From NCBI GenBank assembly GCA_965247735.1, contig CBDFHN010000002.1, forward strand, positions 868,001 through 932,000: a stretch of 64,000 bases of DNA, given 5' to 3'. Below the pieces are notes generated by a model. It did no database searches. It saw only the letters and a program-made list of their open reading frames with translations, and was not told the origin of the DNA. Both the position numbers and the translations under genes were made by a program. Position 1 is the first letter of the stretch. Each line of letters begins with the position of its first letter. The stretch is from JAOXRU01 sp965247735 (GTDB lineage Bacteria > Bacteroidota > Bacteroidia > Flavobacteriales > Flavobacteriaceae). Shown in pieces: positions 25,801 to 33,831 of this stretch.

Positions 25801-27401
25801 GAAGCCCTAAAATCAAAAGTGTTTTTTTCTTGTGACAAATCGGCTAAACCTTTAAAATCTAGCTTTAAATTAGCATCATTTACCGTCATCTCACCATCGA
25901 AAAGCTGATCTTTAATTACTCCTGATACTTTTATATCCTGATAATTATAACCTGCATATTCAATATTAAAAACATCACCTACAACCTCTGTATTTAAGCT
26001 TTCTTGTGTAAAACCACTTCCATCTACATTAAAATCTAATGATATCTTTCCTAAATCTTTTTCATTAATAAAATATCCTAGATCAAAATTTATTAATGAA
26101 ACAAAACCTTTATAAACAGCATTATCTATATCATCAATATTTGTAAGTACAAGATCTGACTTACTACTACCAATAGCAGTATATAAATTGAGTTGTGCAT
26201 CTATAGTATGCTCTGTAACTATTGTGTTACCCCTAATGGTGAAATCTCCCAATTTCACAAATGAAGAAGGCAATATATTACCCAATAATCTTGGCAGTAT
26301 TTCTTTTAACTCACTATAATTTGAAGATACATTTTCTATACCTGCATCCATCTTAAATCCATCAGCAGATTTAAAAAGATTTTTAAAATTAAAATCACCT
26401 TTTATTAATGTTTCCGCAGCGGTTAATTCTAGACCAATAGTTTGTAAATTATTTAGTGTTCCGCTTACTTGCGTTTTAAAATTGGCATTCCTGGTCTTGG
26501 AAAACTCATCATAAAATATGTTTAACTCTTTAAATGCGATTTTTGAATCTTTAAAATCACCTTCTAACTTAACTTTATTCAAAAAATCTGAGAAATCTTT
26601 TCGTTCATAAAAAAATCTTAATTCTCCTTTTAGTTCTGATTCTGCAGTAGCTATCTTTAAATCTTTAAACAACATCTCTGTAAGCGAATAACTAAATTTA
26701 GAAGATAATTTTTCTACCTCTAGCCCTCTTTTATCTAAAAAACTAAGCGATTCTACATTAATGTTCACATTAGGACCTGAAACAATAAGATCAGATGTTA
26801 TGCCATTGAGGTTTTTAAAATCTAAAATTTCTGCTGTTTCAAAATTTTCATCAATTAGCTTAAAATTTCCATTTTTGATTTCAATATCAGAAGAGGTCAA
26901 TAAAAATGTACTTGGGGTAGAACTTGGTGTTTCCGAATCAAATCGTGCTACAAAAATATCTAAATTGGAATCTCGTTCTCCTTTATACGTCTTTAATTTA
27001 AAAACAAGCCCATCTATTTCAATATCACCAAACGCTAACTTACCATCAATAGCATTTTTAATGCTTAATATTGAAGTTGTTAATTCTTCTATATAAAATA
27101 AAGTATCTTTTTTATAATCTTCTATATAAATACCTCTAAGATCTGTATTCCAACTAAAAAGCGTAGCACTAACTCTATCAATTTTTATATTGGTATTATA
27201 ATCTTTATTGATAGCATCCATAGCAGATTTTGCCAGCCTAGTCTGAACAGCAGGAATGGATAATATGATACTTCCTAAAATCATAAGAAGCAGAATTACC
27301 AAGAATATTCTTAAAAGTATTTTTCTAAATTTTTTAATAATACTATATATTTTACCTTTGTTCTTAACAACTACTATTCCAAATACGATTATGAATACCA
27401 A
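22863..27401 (-). CDS. TamB-like translocation/assembly module protein
   Basis: The 1512-residue protein has one N-terminal membrane anchor (about residues 28-48, with a second hydrophobic run at the extreme N-terminus). A very long beta-rich region with many short repeats follows, and the C-terminal DUF490/TamB domain is at about residues 1130-1470. Such proteins bridge the periplasm and help outer-membrane biogenesis and lipid transport. The C-terminus is Lys-rich. The chosen ATG at 27401 overlaps the divergent tsaD start by 11 bases; the next in-frame ATG would remove most of the anchor. Confidence 0.85.
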   Translation of the reverse strand: MVFIIVFGIVVVKNKGKIYSIIKKFRKILLRIFLVILLLMILGSIILSIPAVQTRLAKSAMDAINKDYNTNIKIDRVSATLFSWNTDLRGIYIEDYKKDTLFYIEELTTSILSIKNAIDGKLAFGDIEIDGLVFKLKTYKGERDSNLDIFVARFDSETPSSTPSTFLLTSSDIEIKNGNFKLIDENFETAEILDFKNLNGITSDLIVSGPNVNINVESLSFLDKRGLEVEKLSSKFSYSLTEMLFKDLKIATAESELKGELRFFYERKDFSDFLNKVKLEGDFKDSKIAFKELNIFYDEFSKTRNANFKTQVSGTLNNLQTIGLELTAAETLIKGDFNFKNLFKSADGFKMDAGIENVSSNYSELKEILPRLLGNILPSSFVKLGDFTIRGNTIVTEHTIDAQLNLYTAIGSSKSDLVLTNIDDIDNAVYKGFVSLINFDLGYFINEKDLGKISLDFNVDGSGFTQESLNTEVVGDVFNIEYAGYNYQDIKVSGVIKDQLFDGEMTVNDANLKLDFKGLADLSQEKNTFDFRASVAHADFRKLKITKDSVAVFKGDVSMDVVGNTINDFVGDINFNKTSYTNLNDTYFFDDFTIASSFEKENGDRIIKINSPDIIRGEMSGKFKLEELRKLAENSLGSIYVNYDPYEISEGQHIDFNFKIYNKIIEAFFPEVAFGKNTTLKGEITANEGDFKLSFRSPSINAFGTILDNIYLQIDNKNPLFNTYVEVGEIDMEFYAIKDFSLINTKLKDTLFFRTEFKGGNTIKDRFNLNLYHTFNKSKRSVLGFKKSDLTFKGNKWVLNRANNNRNRIVFDKKLDSITIDEIALSHIDEQIKLNGKLIDSTYKDLHLQFKKVSLDKITPEIENLKVNGIVDGRISVLQNNDNYLPSSNLKINSLAVNEFPLGDFDIGVVGNQDLTNYVVNAQLKSEEKESLSVIGTISTANKTPEANLFASFTDFSMEPFSPLGEDVISNIRGLVSGSAQIKGDISNPSIGGVLSLIDAGMKIPYLNADYSFNDYARVRLYDQTFDFENIILTDTAFNTSAELTGTISHESFEDWNLNLSVDTKDERFLILNKTANEEEDILYYGTGFIKGTGEIYGLTNALTIKVDAATGDGTAIKIPVSDVAAIGDYSFINFSDKKETVIIDEERKLDDYHGLELEFDLDIKSNAEVEIVVDQKSGSTIKGRGNGLLLLRINTRGKFEMFGDFLTDTGEYNYKFGGIIDKKLQVKPGGTLVWDGDPLNARINIEAVYALNANPAPLLDNSSFTRRIPTEAVISLTGELEHPVPDFSVEFPGLNSVLKSELKYRLQDKDKREQQVFSLLAQGTFISELNITQEAITGNLIQTASGLLNQVLADDDGVFNLGVSYEQGYRDRNADIRTEDRVGVTVSTQISDRVLINGKVGVPVGGVNETVLVGNIEVEILLNEEGTLSLKVFNKENEIQQFIADRQGYTQGVGLSYQVDFDSFKELFQKIFGIKKKEKKKTKTISKTEDDETIEGKGIVKFSQKGKKKQR

Positions 27402-28413
27402 TTTGGTTCACATTTTAGCTATAGAATCTTCTTGCGATGATACATCTGCATCGGTTTTATGCAATACAAAAGTATTAAGCAACATCGTTGCAACTCAAAA
27501 AATACATGAAGAATTTGGAGGTGTAGTTCCAGAGTTAGCATCTAGAGCACACCAACAAAACATAGTCCCAGTAGTTCATCAAGCGTTAGCTAAAGCAAAT
27601 ATCGACAAAAAAGATGTATCTGCAATAGCTTTTACTCGCGGACCTGGTCTTATGGGTTCTTTACTTGTTGGAACGTCATTTGCAAAGTCACTTGCTTTAG
27701 GATTAGATATTCCATTAATAGAAGTAAATCATATGCAAGCCCATATTTTGGCTCATTTTATTGATGAACCTGAATATGAAAAGCCTTCATTTCCTTTTTT
27801 AGCACTTACAATAAGTGGAGGACACACACAAATTGTTAAAGTAACCGATTTTTTTGAAATGGAAGTTATTGGAGAAACTATTGATGATGCCGTTGGTGAA
27901 GCTTATGATAAAAGTGCCAAAATATTAGGTTTACCTTATCCAGGGGGACCATTAATAGATAAATATGCCCAACTTGGTAACCCGAAAGCATATCAATTTA
28001 CAAAACCAAAAGTAGCTGGACTTAATTTTAGTTTTAGTGGATTAAAAACTGCTATTTTATATTTTATCCAGCGTGAAATGAAAAACAATCCTGATTTTAT
28101 TGAGCAAAATCGTAACGATATTTGTGCATCAATCCAATACACTATCATCGGTATATTGATGGATAAATTAAAAAAAGCAGTAAAGGAAACAGGAATTTCG
28201 CAAATTACTCTTGGTGGTGGTGTTTCTGCAAATTCAGGAATACGTGCTATACTTAAAGAAGCAGAACAAAAACATGGCTGGAAAACTTATGTGCCAAAAC
28301 TAGACTATTGTACCGATAATGCAGCAATGATTGGTATTGTTGGCCATTACAAATATAAGTCGCAGCTATTTACAGACCAAAGCGTTACCGCCAATGCTAG
28401 GTATCACCTATAA
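27391..28413 (+). CDS. tsaD: tRNA N6-adenosine threonylcarbamoyltransferase TsaD
   Basis: The ATG at 27391 gives a 340-residue protein, the normal length, starting just before HILAIESSCDDTSASV. The metal-binding HMQAHILAHF (about residues 112-121) and SGGHTQIVKV segments, and GGGVSANSGIR near residue 270, are intact. It transfers the threonylcarbamoyl group to A37 of ANN-decoding tRNAs together with TsaB/TsaE. An in-frame extension to 27256 exists but lies inside the tamB N-terminus and does not match the family. Confidence 0.95.
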   Translation: MNTNLVHILAIESSCDDTSASVLCNTKVLSNIVATQKIHEEFGGVVPELASRAHQQNIVPVVHQALAKANIDKKDVSAIAFTRGPGLMGSLLVGTSFAKSLALGLDIPLIEVNHMQAHILAHFIDEPEYEKPSFPFLALTISGGHTQIVKVTDFFEMEVIGETIDDAVGEAYDKSAKILGLPYPGGPLIDKYAQLGNPKAYQFTKPKVAGLNFSFSGLKTAILYFIQREMKNNPDFIEQNRNDICASIQYTIIGILMDKLKKAVKETGISQITLGGGVSANSGIRAILKEAEQKHGWKTYVPKLDYCTDNAAMIGIVGHYKYKSQLFTDQSVTANARYHL

Positions 28414-28479
28414 AAAATAATCCTGTTTTCTTTTTAAAGTCTAAACAAAACTTTAACAACAACTATGGCATAGAAATTG

Positions 28480-28487
28480 TAATTTTG
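28480..28487 (+). promoter_or_regulatory. Candidate -7 box before secreted-protein gene
   Basis: TAATTTTG lies 22 bases before the ATG at 28510. No clear -33 TTG is seen at the right distance. Confidence 0.3.
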
Positions 28488-28509
28488 CTATACAACCTTA
28501 TAAAAGACA

Positions 28510-29199
28510 ATGCCATATTCTATAAATTTGTGTTTATCAAACCTAAAGTTAATTGCAGTGCTAGTTATTTTTACGGCGTCAGCAACAATAAGCTATGGAC
28601 AACAAACTATAAAAACAGATTCTTCCAGAGCTATTCTTGATGGAAGTGTAATAAAACTTCCAAGCATAAAAGCCAAACCACAAGTTATTATCCCCCAAAA
28701 GGATGAAAAAGGGACACTGAAATACATAAAACCAAATACAAATTTAGAAAACCTAAGTACCAATAAAGGCATTCAGTTTCTTCAAACAAATCAATACCGT
28801 TCTGCAGGCCATTTGTATACTGATGCTTTAAAAACAACAAACACGAATAAAAGACCAAAATTTAAAAGCGATAATTATTTGGGCGATTTTAGAAGCAATT
28901 CCAAATATGTGACCATTATTTGTAAAGACTATGATTATGTAGATGGTGACCGTGTAAAAGTTTCTATAAACGATGTTCTTACCCAAGAAAACATTCTTCT
29001 AACAGGAAGTTACCAGAGTTTTAAAATAGATTTAGTTAGTGGATTCAATAGAATAGATATAGAAGCACTAAATGAAGGAACGTCTAGTCCAAATACTGCA
29101 GAATTTAAAGTTTTTGATGATGAAGGTAATGTTGTTTCAGCAAATTTATGGAATTTGACTACTGGAGTAAAAGCCACCATGATAATTATTAAGGAATAA
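28510..29199 (+). CDS. Secreted protein of unknown function
   Basis: The 229-residue protein has an N-terminal signal peptide (about residues 10-30, ending ISYGQ). A basic, Lys/Asn/Thr-rich middle part follows. The C-terminal part (about 125-228) is made of beta strands with a DYDYVDGDRVKVSIND stretch and a GFNRIDIEALNEGTSSPNTAEF stretch. This resembles small beta-sandwich domains in flavobacterial exported proteins, but I do not recognise the family. The gene lies between tsaD and rsmE with its own likely promoter. Confidence 0.7.
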   Translation: MPYSINLCLSNLKLIAVLVIFTASATISYGQQTIKTDSSRAILDGSVIKLPSIKAKPQVIIPQKDEKGTLKYIKPNTNLENLSTNKGIQFLQTNQYRSAGHLYTDALKTTNTNKRPKFKSDNYLGDFRSNSKYVTIICKDYDYVDGDRVKVSINDVLTQENILLTGSYQSFKIDLVSGFNRIDIEALNEGTSSPNTAEFKVFDDEGNVVSANLWNLTTGVKATMIIIKE

Positions 29200-29260
29200 G
29201 CAAACTTAGCTTTCTTATACAAGAAAATCATTATCTTCGTTTTTTTGAAACAAATCTATA

Positions 29261-29962
29261 ATGCAACTATTTTATACTCCTGATATCTCTGCGAACACTA
29301 AGGAATTTACCTTCTCAAAGGAAGAAAGTAAACATTTGACAAAAGTATTGCGAAAAAAGGAAGGAAGTAACATTCACATCACCAATGGTAGGGGCTATCT
29401 ATTTGAAGGGAGCTTAATTACGGCTGACACTAAACAATGCGTTGCAACAATACATAAAGCTACATTACAAGATCAAAAAAAATATAGTTTGCACCTAGCA
29501 GTAGCTCCCACAAAAATAAACGATCGCTATGAATGGTTTTTAGAAAAAGCTACTGAAATTGGTATTGATGAAATTACGCCTATAATCTGTGATCATTCAG
29601 AACGCAAAGTGATAAAAGCAGAACGGTTTCAGAAAATTCTACAAACCGCAATGAAACAATCACTCAATTGCTATCTCCCAAAACTTAATGAAGCCATTTC
29701 TTTTAAACAATTTGTTACTAAAACCAAAGCCAACTGTTTTATTGCACATTGTGAAGAAGAAAGTAAAAAAAGTTTAAAAGAAAGTATTATTCAAAATACC
29801 AACACAACCATATTAATTGGTCCAGAAGGTGATTTTTCTCCTCAAGAAATAGCATTAGCCAAAGAAAATAACTACATTCCTATTTCTTTAGGAAATACTC
29901 GCTTGCGAACAGAAACGGCAGCTATTGTTGCTTGCCATAGTGTTGCTTTTGTAAACGAATAA
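29261..29962 (+). CDS. rsmE: 16S rRNA (uracil-1498-N3)-methyltransferase
   Basis: The 233-residue protein has an N-terminal PUA-like part (FTFSKEESKHLTKVLRKKEG) and a C-terminal SPOUT knot. The knot carries the SAM-binding ILIGPEGDFSPQEI segment (about residues 185-198) and the SLGNTRLRTETAAIV segment (about 206-220). It methylates U1498 of 16S rRNA in assembled small subunits. Confidence 0.93.
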   Translation: MQLFYTPDISANTKEFTFSKEESKHLTKVLRKKEGSNIHITNGRGYLFEGSLITADTKQCVATIHKATLQDQKKYSLHLAVAPTKINDRYEWFLEKATEIGIDEITPIICDHSERKVIKAERFQKILQTAMKQSLNCYLPKLNEAISFKQFVTKTKANCFIAHCEEESKKSLKESIIQNTNTTILIGPEGDFSPQEIALAKENNYIPISLGNTRLRTETAAIVACHSVAFVNE

Positions 29963-30018
29963 ACATAAAAGCTAACAATACTGATAAAACAAGTATTCGT
30001 TAATAACAATATATTATT

Positions 30019-30663
30019 ATGAGAAAATTATTTTTTTCTTTTTTTATACTACTAACCACTATTTCTATTTCTGCTCAAGAGATTGCTATTTTAAAATATG
30101 GAGGTGGTGGAGACTGGTATGCCAACCCAACTGCTTTACCAAACTTAATTGCTTTCTGTAAAACAAGTACAAACACCAAGATAAAAGCCAAACCACAAAC
30201 GGTTTCTCCTGATAATGTAGCGCTATTTCAATATCCATTTTTACATATGACAGGGCATGGAAATGTGTTTTTCTCACAAAATGAAGCCAATAACCTTAGA
30301 AAATACTTACTAGGTGGCGGTTTTTTACATATTGATGACAATTATGGGATGGAACCTTATTTAAGAAAAGAACTCAAAAAAATATTTCCAGAGCAACAAT
30401 TAGAAGAGTTGAGTAACGATCACCCTATATATAATCAGACCTTTAAATTTTCTAATGGATTGCCTAAAATTCATGAGCATGATGGCAAAGCACCACAAGC
30501 ATTTGGCATTACTATTGAAGGTCGCTTAGTTTTACTTTTTACTTTTGAAAGCGATTTAGGTGACGGATGGGAAAACAAAGAAATACACAATGATACTGAT
30601 GATGCACGTCAAAAGGCATTGCAAATGGGATCAAATATTATTGAATATGTTTTTAAAAACTAG
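30019..30663 (+). CDS. DUF4159 domain-containing secreted protein
   Basis: The 214-residue protein starts with a signal peptide (about 1-19, ISISAQ). The rest is one DUF4159 domain with a KYGGGGDWYANP start, an LHMTGHGN segment, and a GGGFLHIDDNYGMEPYLRKE segment (about 96-115) typical of the family. The fold resembles glutamine-amidotransferase-like domains; no function is established. It is 5 bases before the AI-2E gene. Confidence 0.85.
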   Translation: MRKLFFSFFILLTTISISAQEIAILKYGGGGDWYANPTALPNLIAFCKTSTNTKIKAKPQTVSPDNVALFQYPFLHMTGHGNVFFSQNEANNLRKYLLGGGFLHIDDNYGMEPYLRKELKKIFPEQQLEELSNDHPIYNQTFKFSNGLPKIHEHDGKAPQAFGITIEGRLVLLFTFESDLGDGWENKEIHNDTDDARQKALQMGSNIIEYVFKN

Positions 30664-30668
30664 CACAA

Positions 30669-31757
30669 ATGAATAGTAAAATAATTTCTGGAGGAATCTT
30701 AAGGTCCATAGCAATAATAGCAGCCATTCTTATTTTGGGCTTTTTCTTATACCAAATTAAATCTGTTGTAGCTTACATTACTATAGCAGCAGTAATAAGT
30801 CTTATTGGTAGACCAATTGTATTGTTTTTAAGAAGAAAATTGAAACTAAAAAATACGCTTTCTGTTATCATTACTATGTTTTTAATGGTGAGTTTTATTA
30901 TTGGGCTCATATCTATGTTTATTCCATTAGTAATACAACAAGGTGCAAATCTTTCACTGCTTGATATTGATAAATTACAACTTAATATAAAAGAACTCTA
31001 TGTTCAGGTTATGGATTATTTCTCGTTGAATTCTAACCAAATAGAGCATCAAATTCAAGATGCAGATTTACTTTCAAAAATAGATTTTAACATGATTCCA
31101 AATTTTCTAAATTCCATTTTAAGTATTGTGGGAGACTTTGGAATGGGACTATTCTCTGTATTATTTATTTCGTTCTTTTTTTTAAAAGACAGCAAGCTTT
31201 TTGAAGATGGAATAATGACTTTTATGCCTCAAAATAAAGAAGGAAGGTTAAAAAAATCTATCGAAAAAATTAAAGGTTTACTCTCCAGATATTTTGTTGG
31301 ATTGTTTTTTCAAATCTTAATATTATTTATCATTTATACTATAGTACTTCTTATCTTTGGTATAGAAAACGCAATTGTAATTGCCTTTTTATGCGCCTTA
31401 TTAAATCTAATACCATTTATAGGCCCTTTAATCGGAGGTTTTTTAATGTTAGTCCTATCCATGACAAGTAATTTAGGAGCTGATTTTAGTACAGTTATCT
31501 TACCAAAAACATCTTATGTAATGATTGGGTTTGTGATTGGGCAACTTATAGATAATTTCTTTTCGCAGCCTGTAATTTTTTCTAATAGTGTAAAATCACA
31601 TCCTTTAGAGATATTTTTAGTTATTATCATTGGAGGTTTATTATTCGGAATTACAGGAATGGTAGTAGCTGTTCCTTCATACACTGCTATAAAAGTTATT
31701 CTAAAAGAATTTTTTGAAGACAATAAAGTGGTAAAATCACTTACCAAAAATCTCTAG
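30669..31757 (+). CDS. AI-2E family transporter (PerM/YdiK-like)
   Basis: The 362-residue protein has about eight hydrophobic segments. It shows the family pattern: two helices at the N-terminus, a loop with coiled-coil character (about 95-140), and a C-terminal block with ALLNLIPFIGPLIGGFLM and GFVIGQLIDNFFSQP. The PFIGP motif is diagnostic. The family name comes from an E. coli autoinducer-2 exporter, but most members have no proven substrate. It is probably cotranscribed with the DUF4159 gene. Confidence 0.88.
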   Translation: MNSKIISGGILRSIAIIAAILILGFFLYQIKSVVAYITIAAVISLIGRPIVLFLRRKLKLKNTLSVIITMFLMVSFIIGLISMFIPLVIQQGANLSLLDIDKLQLNIKELYVQVMDYFSLNSNQIEHQIQDADLLSKIDFNMIPNFLNSILSIVGDFGMGLFSVLFISFFFLKDSKLFEDGIMTFMPQNKEGRLKKSIEKIKGLLSRYFVGLFFQILILFIIYTIVLLIFGIENAIVIAFLCALLNLIPFIGPLIGGFLMLVLSMTSNLGADFSTVILPKTSYVMIGFVIGQLIDNFFSQPVIFSNSVKSHPLEIFLVIIIGGLLFGITGMVVAVPSYTAIKVILKEFFEDNKVVKSLTKNL

Positions 31758-31764
31758 TTCCATC

Positions 31765-32949
31765 TTGAATACTGCAATTTTAAATACCGAATCTCAAGAA
31801 TTCATCAATGACAATCTAAGTTCAGATATTGTAAGCTTGATCTTGAAAAAAGAGGTTTTTGAAACAGTATCCATTCAAGAGCTTGCAGAACAAATAACAG
31901 CAAAAGTGAGGTGTGAAAAAAAACTCCCCACTTGGTTTAACACTCCATTGATATACTATCCTAATAAGCTTAATATAGAACAAACATCATCAGAAATTAC
32001 AGCAGCACATAAAGCCAATTTAGTCGAAGGAAAATCTCTGGTGGATCTTACTGGCGGTTTTGGTGTTGATTGTTTTTATTTCAGTAAAAAAATTGCTCAG
32101 GTAACGCATTGTGAAATCTCAAAAGAGCTTTCTGCAATTGTAGCTTATAATTATCAACAGTTAAATACTAAAAATATAAGCTGTAAGTCCATAAACGGAA
32201 TTGAATTTATTAAAGAAAATCAACAATATTTTGATTGGGTTTATATAGATCCATCTAGAAGGCATGAAGCCAAAGGAAAAGTTTTTTTACTCTCCGATTG
32301 TTTGCCTAATGTTCCTGAGCATTTAGATGTTATTTTCAACAAAACAAATTCAATTTTGATTAAAACTGCTCCGCTGTTAGATATTACTAATGGTATTAAA
32401 GAGCTAAAATTTGTAAAAGAAATTCATGTTATAGCTGTAGGTAATGAAGTAAAGGAATTGCTTTGGGTTTTAGAAAAAGACTATGTTGATATCATAAAAA
32501 CTGTTACAACCGCTATTCATAAAACAAAAACTCATACATTTAGTTTTCAACTTAATAAAGAGCCTCTAGAAATAGTAGAGTATGGTTCACCAGAAACGTA
32601 TCTTTATGAACCTAATGCTGCAATTTTAAAATCTGGCGCTTTTAATAGTGTAGCCACAAGTTTTAATATTAAAAAATTACACAAACATTCACACCTTTAT
32701 ACTTCTGAAAAATTATTAGAAAATTTTCCCGGTAGAATTTTTAATATAAAAACTACAGTACCATATCAGAAAAAAGAATTAAAAAAAATGGGAATCACAA
32801 AAGCCAATATTACGACACGTAATTTCCCAGAAACTGTAAGTCAAATTAGAAAAAAGCTTAAAATTAAAGATGGTGGTGATCAATATTTGTTTTTTACTAC
32901 TGATCTTTCTAATCAGAAGGTTGTGCTTTGTTGTGAGAAGGTAGTATAA
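31765..32949 (+). CDS. SAM-dependent methyltransferase with THUMP-like domain
   Basis: The 394-residue cytoplasmic protein begins at a TTG codon 7 bases after the AI-2E stop; no in-frame ATG is near. The Rossmann core has motif I VDLTGGFGVDCFYFS (about residues 93-107) and motif IV DWVYIDPSRRHEAKGK (about 157-172). The C-terminal about 100 residues (GRIFNIKTTVPYQKKELKK onward) match the THUMP-like domain seen in the PG_1098-type family. An RNA substrate is likely from the THUMP-like part but is not known. Confidence 0.82.
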   Translation: MNTAILNTESQEFINDNLSSDIVSLILKKEVFETVSIQELAEQITAKVRCEKKLPTWFNTPLIYYPNKLNIEQTSSEITAAHKANLVEGKSLVDLTGGFGVDCFYFSKKIAQVTHCEISKELSAIVAYNYQQLNTKNISCKSINGIEFIKENQQYFDWVYIDPSRRHEAKGKVFLLSDCLPNVPEHLDVIFNKTNSILIKTAPLLDITNGIKELKFVKEIHVIAVGNEVKELLWVLEKDYVDIIKTVTTAIHKTKTHTFSFQLNKEPLEIVEYGSPETYLYEPNAAILKSGAFNSVATSFNIKKLHKHSHLYTSEKLLENFPGRIFNIKTTVPYQKKELKKMGITKANITTRNFPETVSQIRKKLKIKDGGDQYLFFTTDLSNQKVVLCCEKVV

Positions 32950-32964
32950 CTCAATAGATTTTCC

Positions 32965-33717
32965 CTATTCGCACTCCCACTTAAAATTAGCCACTTTTGC
33001 ATTAGAGCCTGCTGATAAATTATAATGCCACCATTCTGTACGTATTGCCCAAAAACCATAAGCCTCCATCGTCGTTTTCAATACCTTCCTGTTTGCCAAT
33101 ACTTCGTCTGATAATGCAGTATAGTCATGATGTGCCTTGTGTCCAAAAAAATCAAAATCGGTTCCCATTTCTAACTCCTTACCAGTTTCATCAACAAGTG
33201 TAATGTCTACTGCCCCACCTTTATTATGGATTGATCCCTTTTTAGGGTTTGCAACATACTGTGGATTTGGAACAAGTTCCCACATCTTCCATTGCACGTC
33301 GTTAGGCCTATAACAATCATAAAACTTAATGTAATAACCTAGTTTTTTAAATGCCGCGTTAGCTTTTATTAATGCTTTAGCTGTTTTTACTCTCGTATAA
33401 CACTCCGCACAATCATAAACCTTAGCTTTTAAAAAATTATTGGCAGTAGCATAGCGCATATCATATACAAAACTATCATCATAATCTTTTACTCTAACAA
33501 ACGTAGTATCCGCCAAACTCTCCAAACTAGGAAGTGTCTTTTTTGGTTTTTCTTCCTTTAGTATTACTTTTTCTACCTCAATTTCAGCTTTCTTAATTGT
33601 ATCAATGGCTAGAGACTCTTTTTTATTCTCTTTTTTTTTTTCAATTTTGGTTACACAACTATAACCTAAAAAAAACAGTGCGCTTAATCCTATAATTTTC
33701 AGAAAACGTAAATTCAT
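32965..33717 (-). CDS. D-alanyl-D-alanine dipeptidase (VanX-type, M15D) lipoprotein
   Basis: The 250-residue protein has a lipoprotein signal (GYSC lipobox near residue 21) and a Lys/Glu-rich spacer. The catalytic domain shows the zinc-ligand segment SIHNKGGAVDITLV (about residues 160-173) and the EWWHYN segment near 228 with the catalytic Glu and third zinc ligand. It hydrolyses D-Ala-D-Ala or related dipeptides; in a bacterium lacking van genes this suggests peptidoglycan fragment use rather than vancomycin resistance. It converges on the methyltransferase gene with a 15-base gap. Confidence 0.88.
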   Translation of the reverse strand: MNLRFLKIIGLSALFFLGYSCVTKIEKKKENKKESLAIDTIKKAEIEVEKVILKEEKPKKTLPSLESLADTTFVRVKDYDDSFVYDMRYATANNFLKAKVYDCAECYTRVKTAKALIKANAAFKKLGYYIKFYDCYRPNDVQWKMWELVPNPQYVANPKKGSIHNKGGAVDITLVDETGKELEMGTDFDFFGHKAHHDYTALSDEVLANRKVLKTTMEAYGFWAIRTEWWHYNLSAGSNAKVANFKWECE

Positions 33718-33744
33718 AATATCAATTTATTGAGTAGATACCAC

Positions 33745-33772
33745 CAAAGGTAACTGAATATAATCAAATCAA
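33745..33772 (-). promoter_or_regulatory. Candidate promoter of dipeptidase gene
   Basis: Minus-strand TTG, 17 bases, TACCTTTG. It matches TTG-N17-23-TAnnTTTG, 27 bases from the start codon at 33717. Confidence 0.5.
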
Positions 33773-33774
33773 AA

Positions 33775-33810
33775 AAAAAGAGGAAGGTTATAACAACCTT
33801 CCTCTTTTAA
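33775..33810 (-). terminator. Terminator of nagB
   Basis: AAAAAGAGGAAGGTT pairs with AACCTTCCTCTTTT around a 5-base loop, followed on the minus strand by a long T run. It overlaps the region just upstream of the dipeptidase promoter. Confidence 0.85.
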
Positions 33811-33831
33811 AAAATTATAAACAGCTAATTA

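Noticed and set aside
27256..27390. N-terminal extension of TsaD
   Set aside because: It is hydrophobic, antisense to the tamB anchor, and does not match TsaD; the ATG at 27391 gives the standard 340 residues.
29209..29226. Short inverted repeat TTTCTT/AAGAAA before rsmE as a terminator
   Set aside because: Only six A/T-rich pairs and no T-run follow.
32965..33717. Vancomycin-resistance role for the VanX-type gene
   Set aside because: No vanH, vanA or vanRS genes are near; a peptidoglycan-recycling role is more likely.
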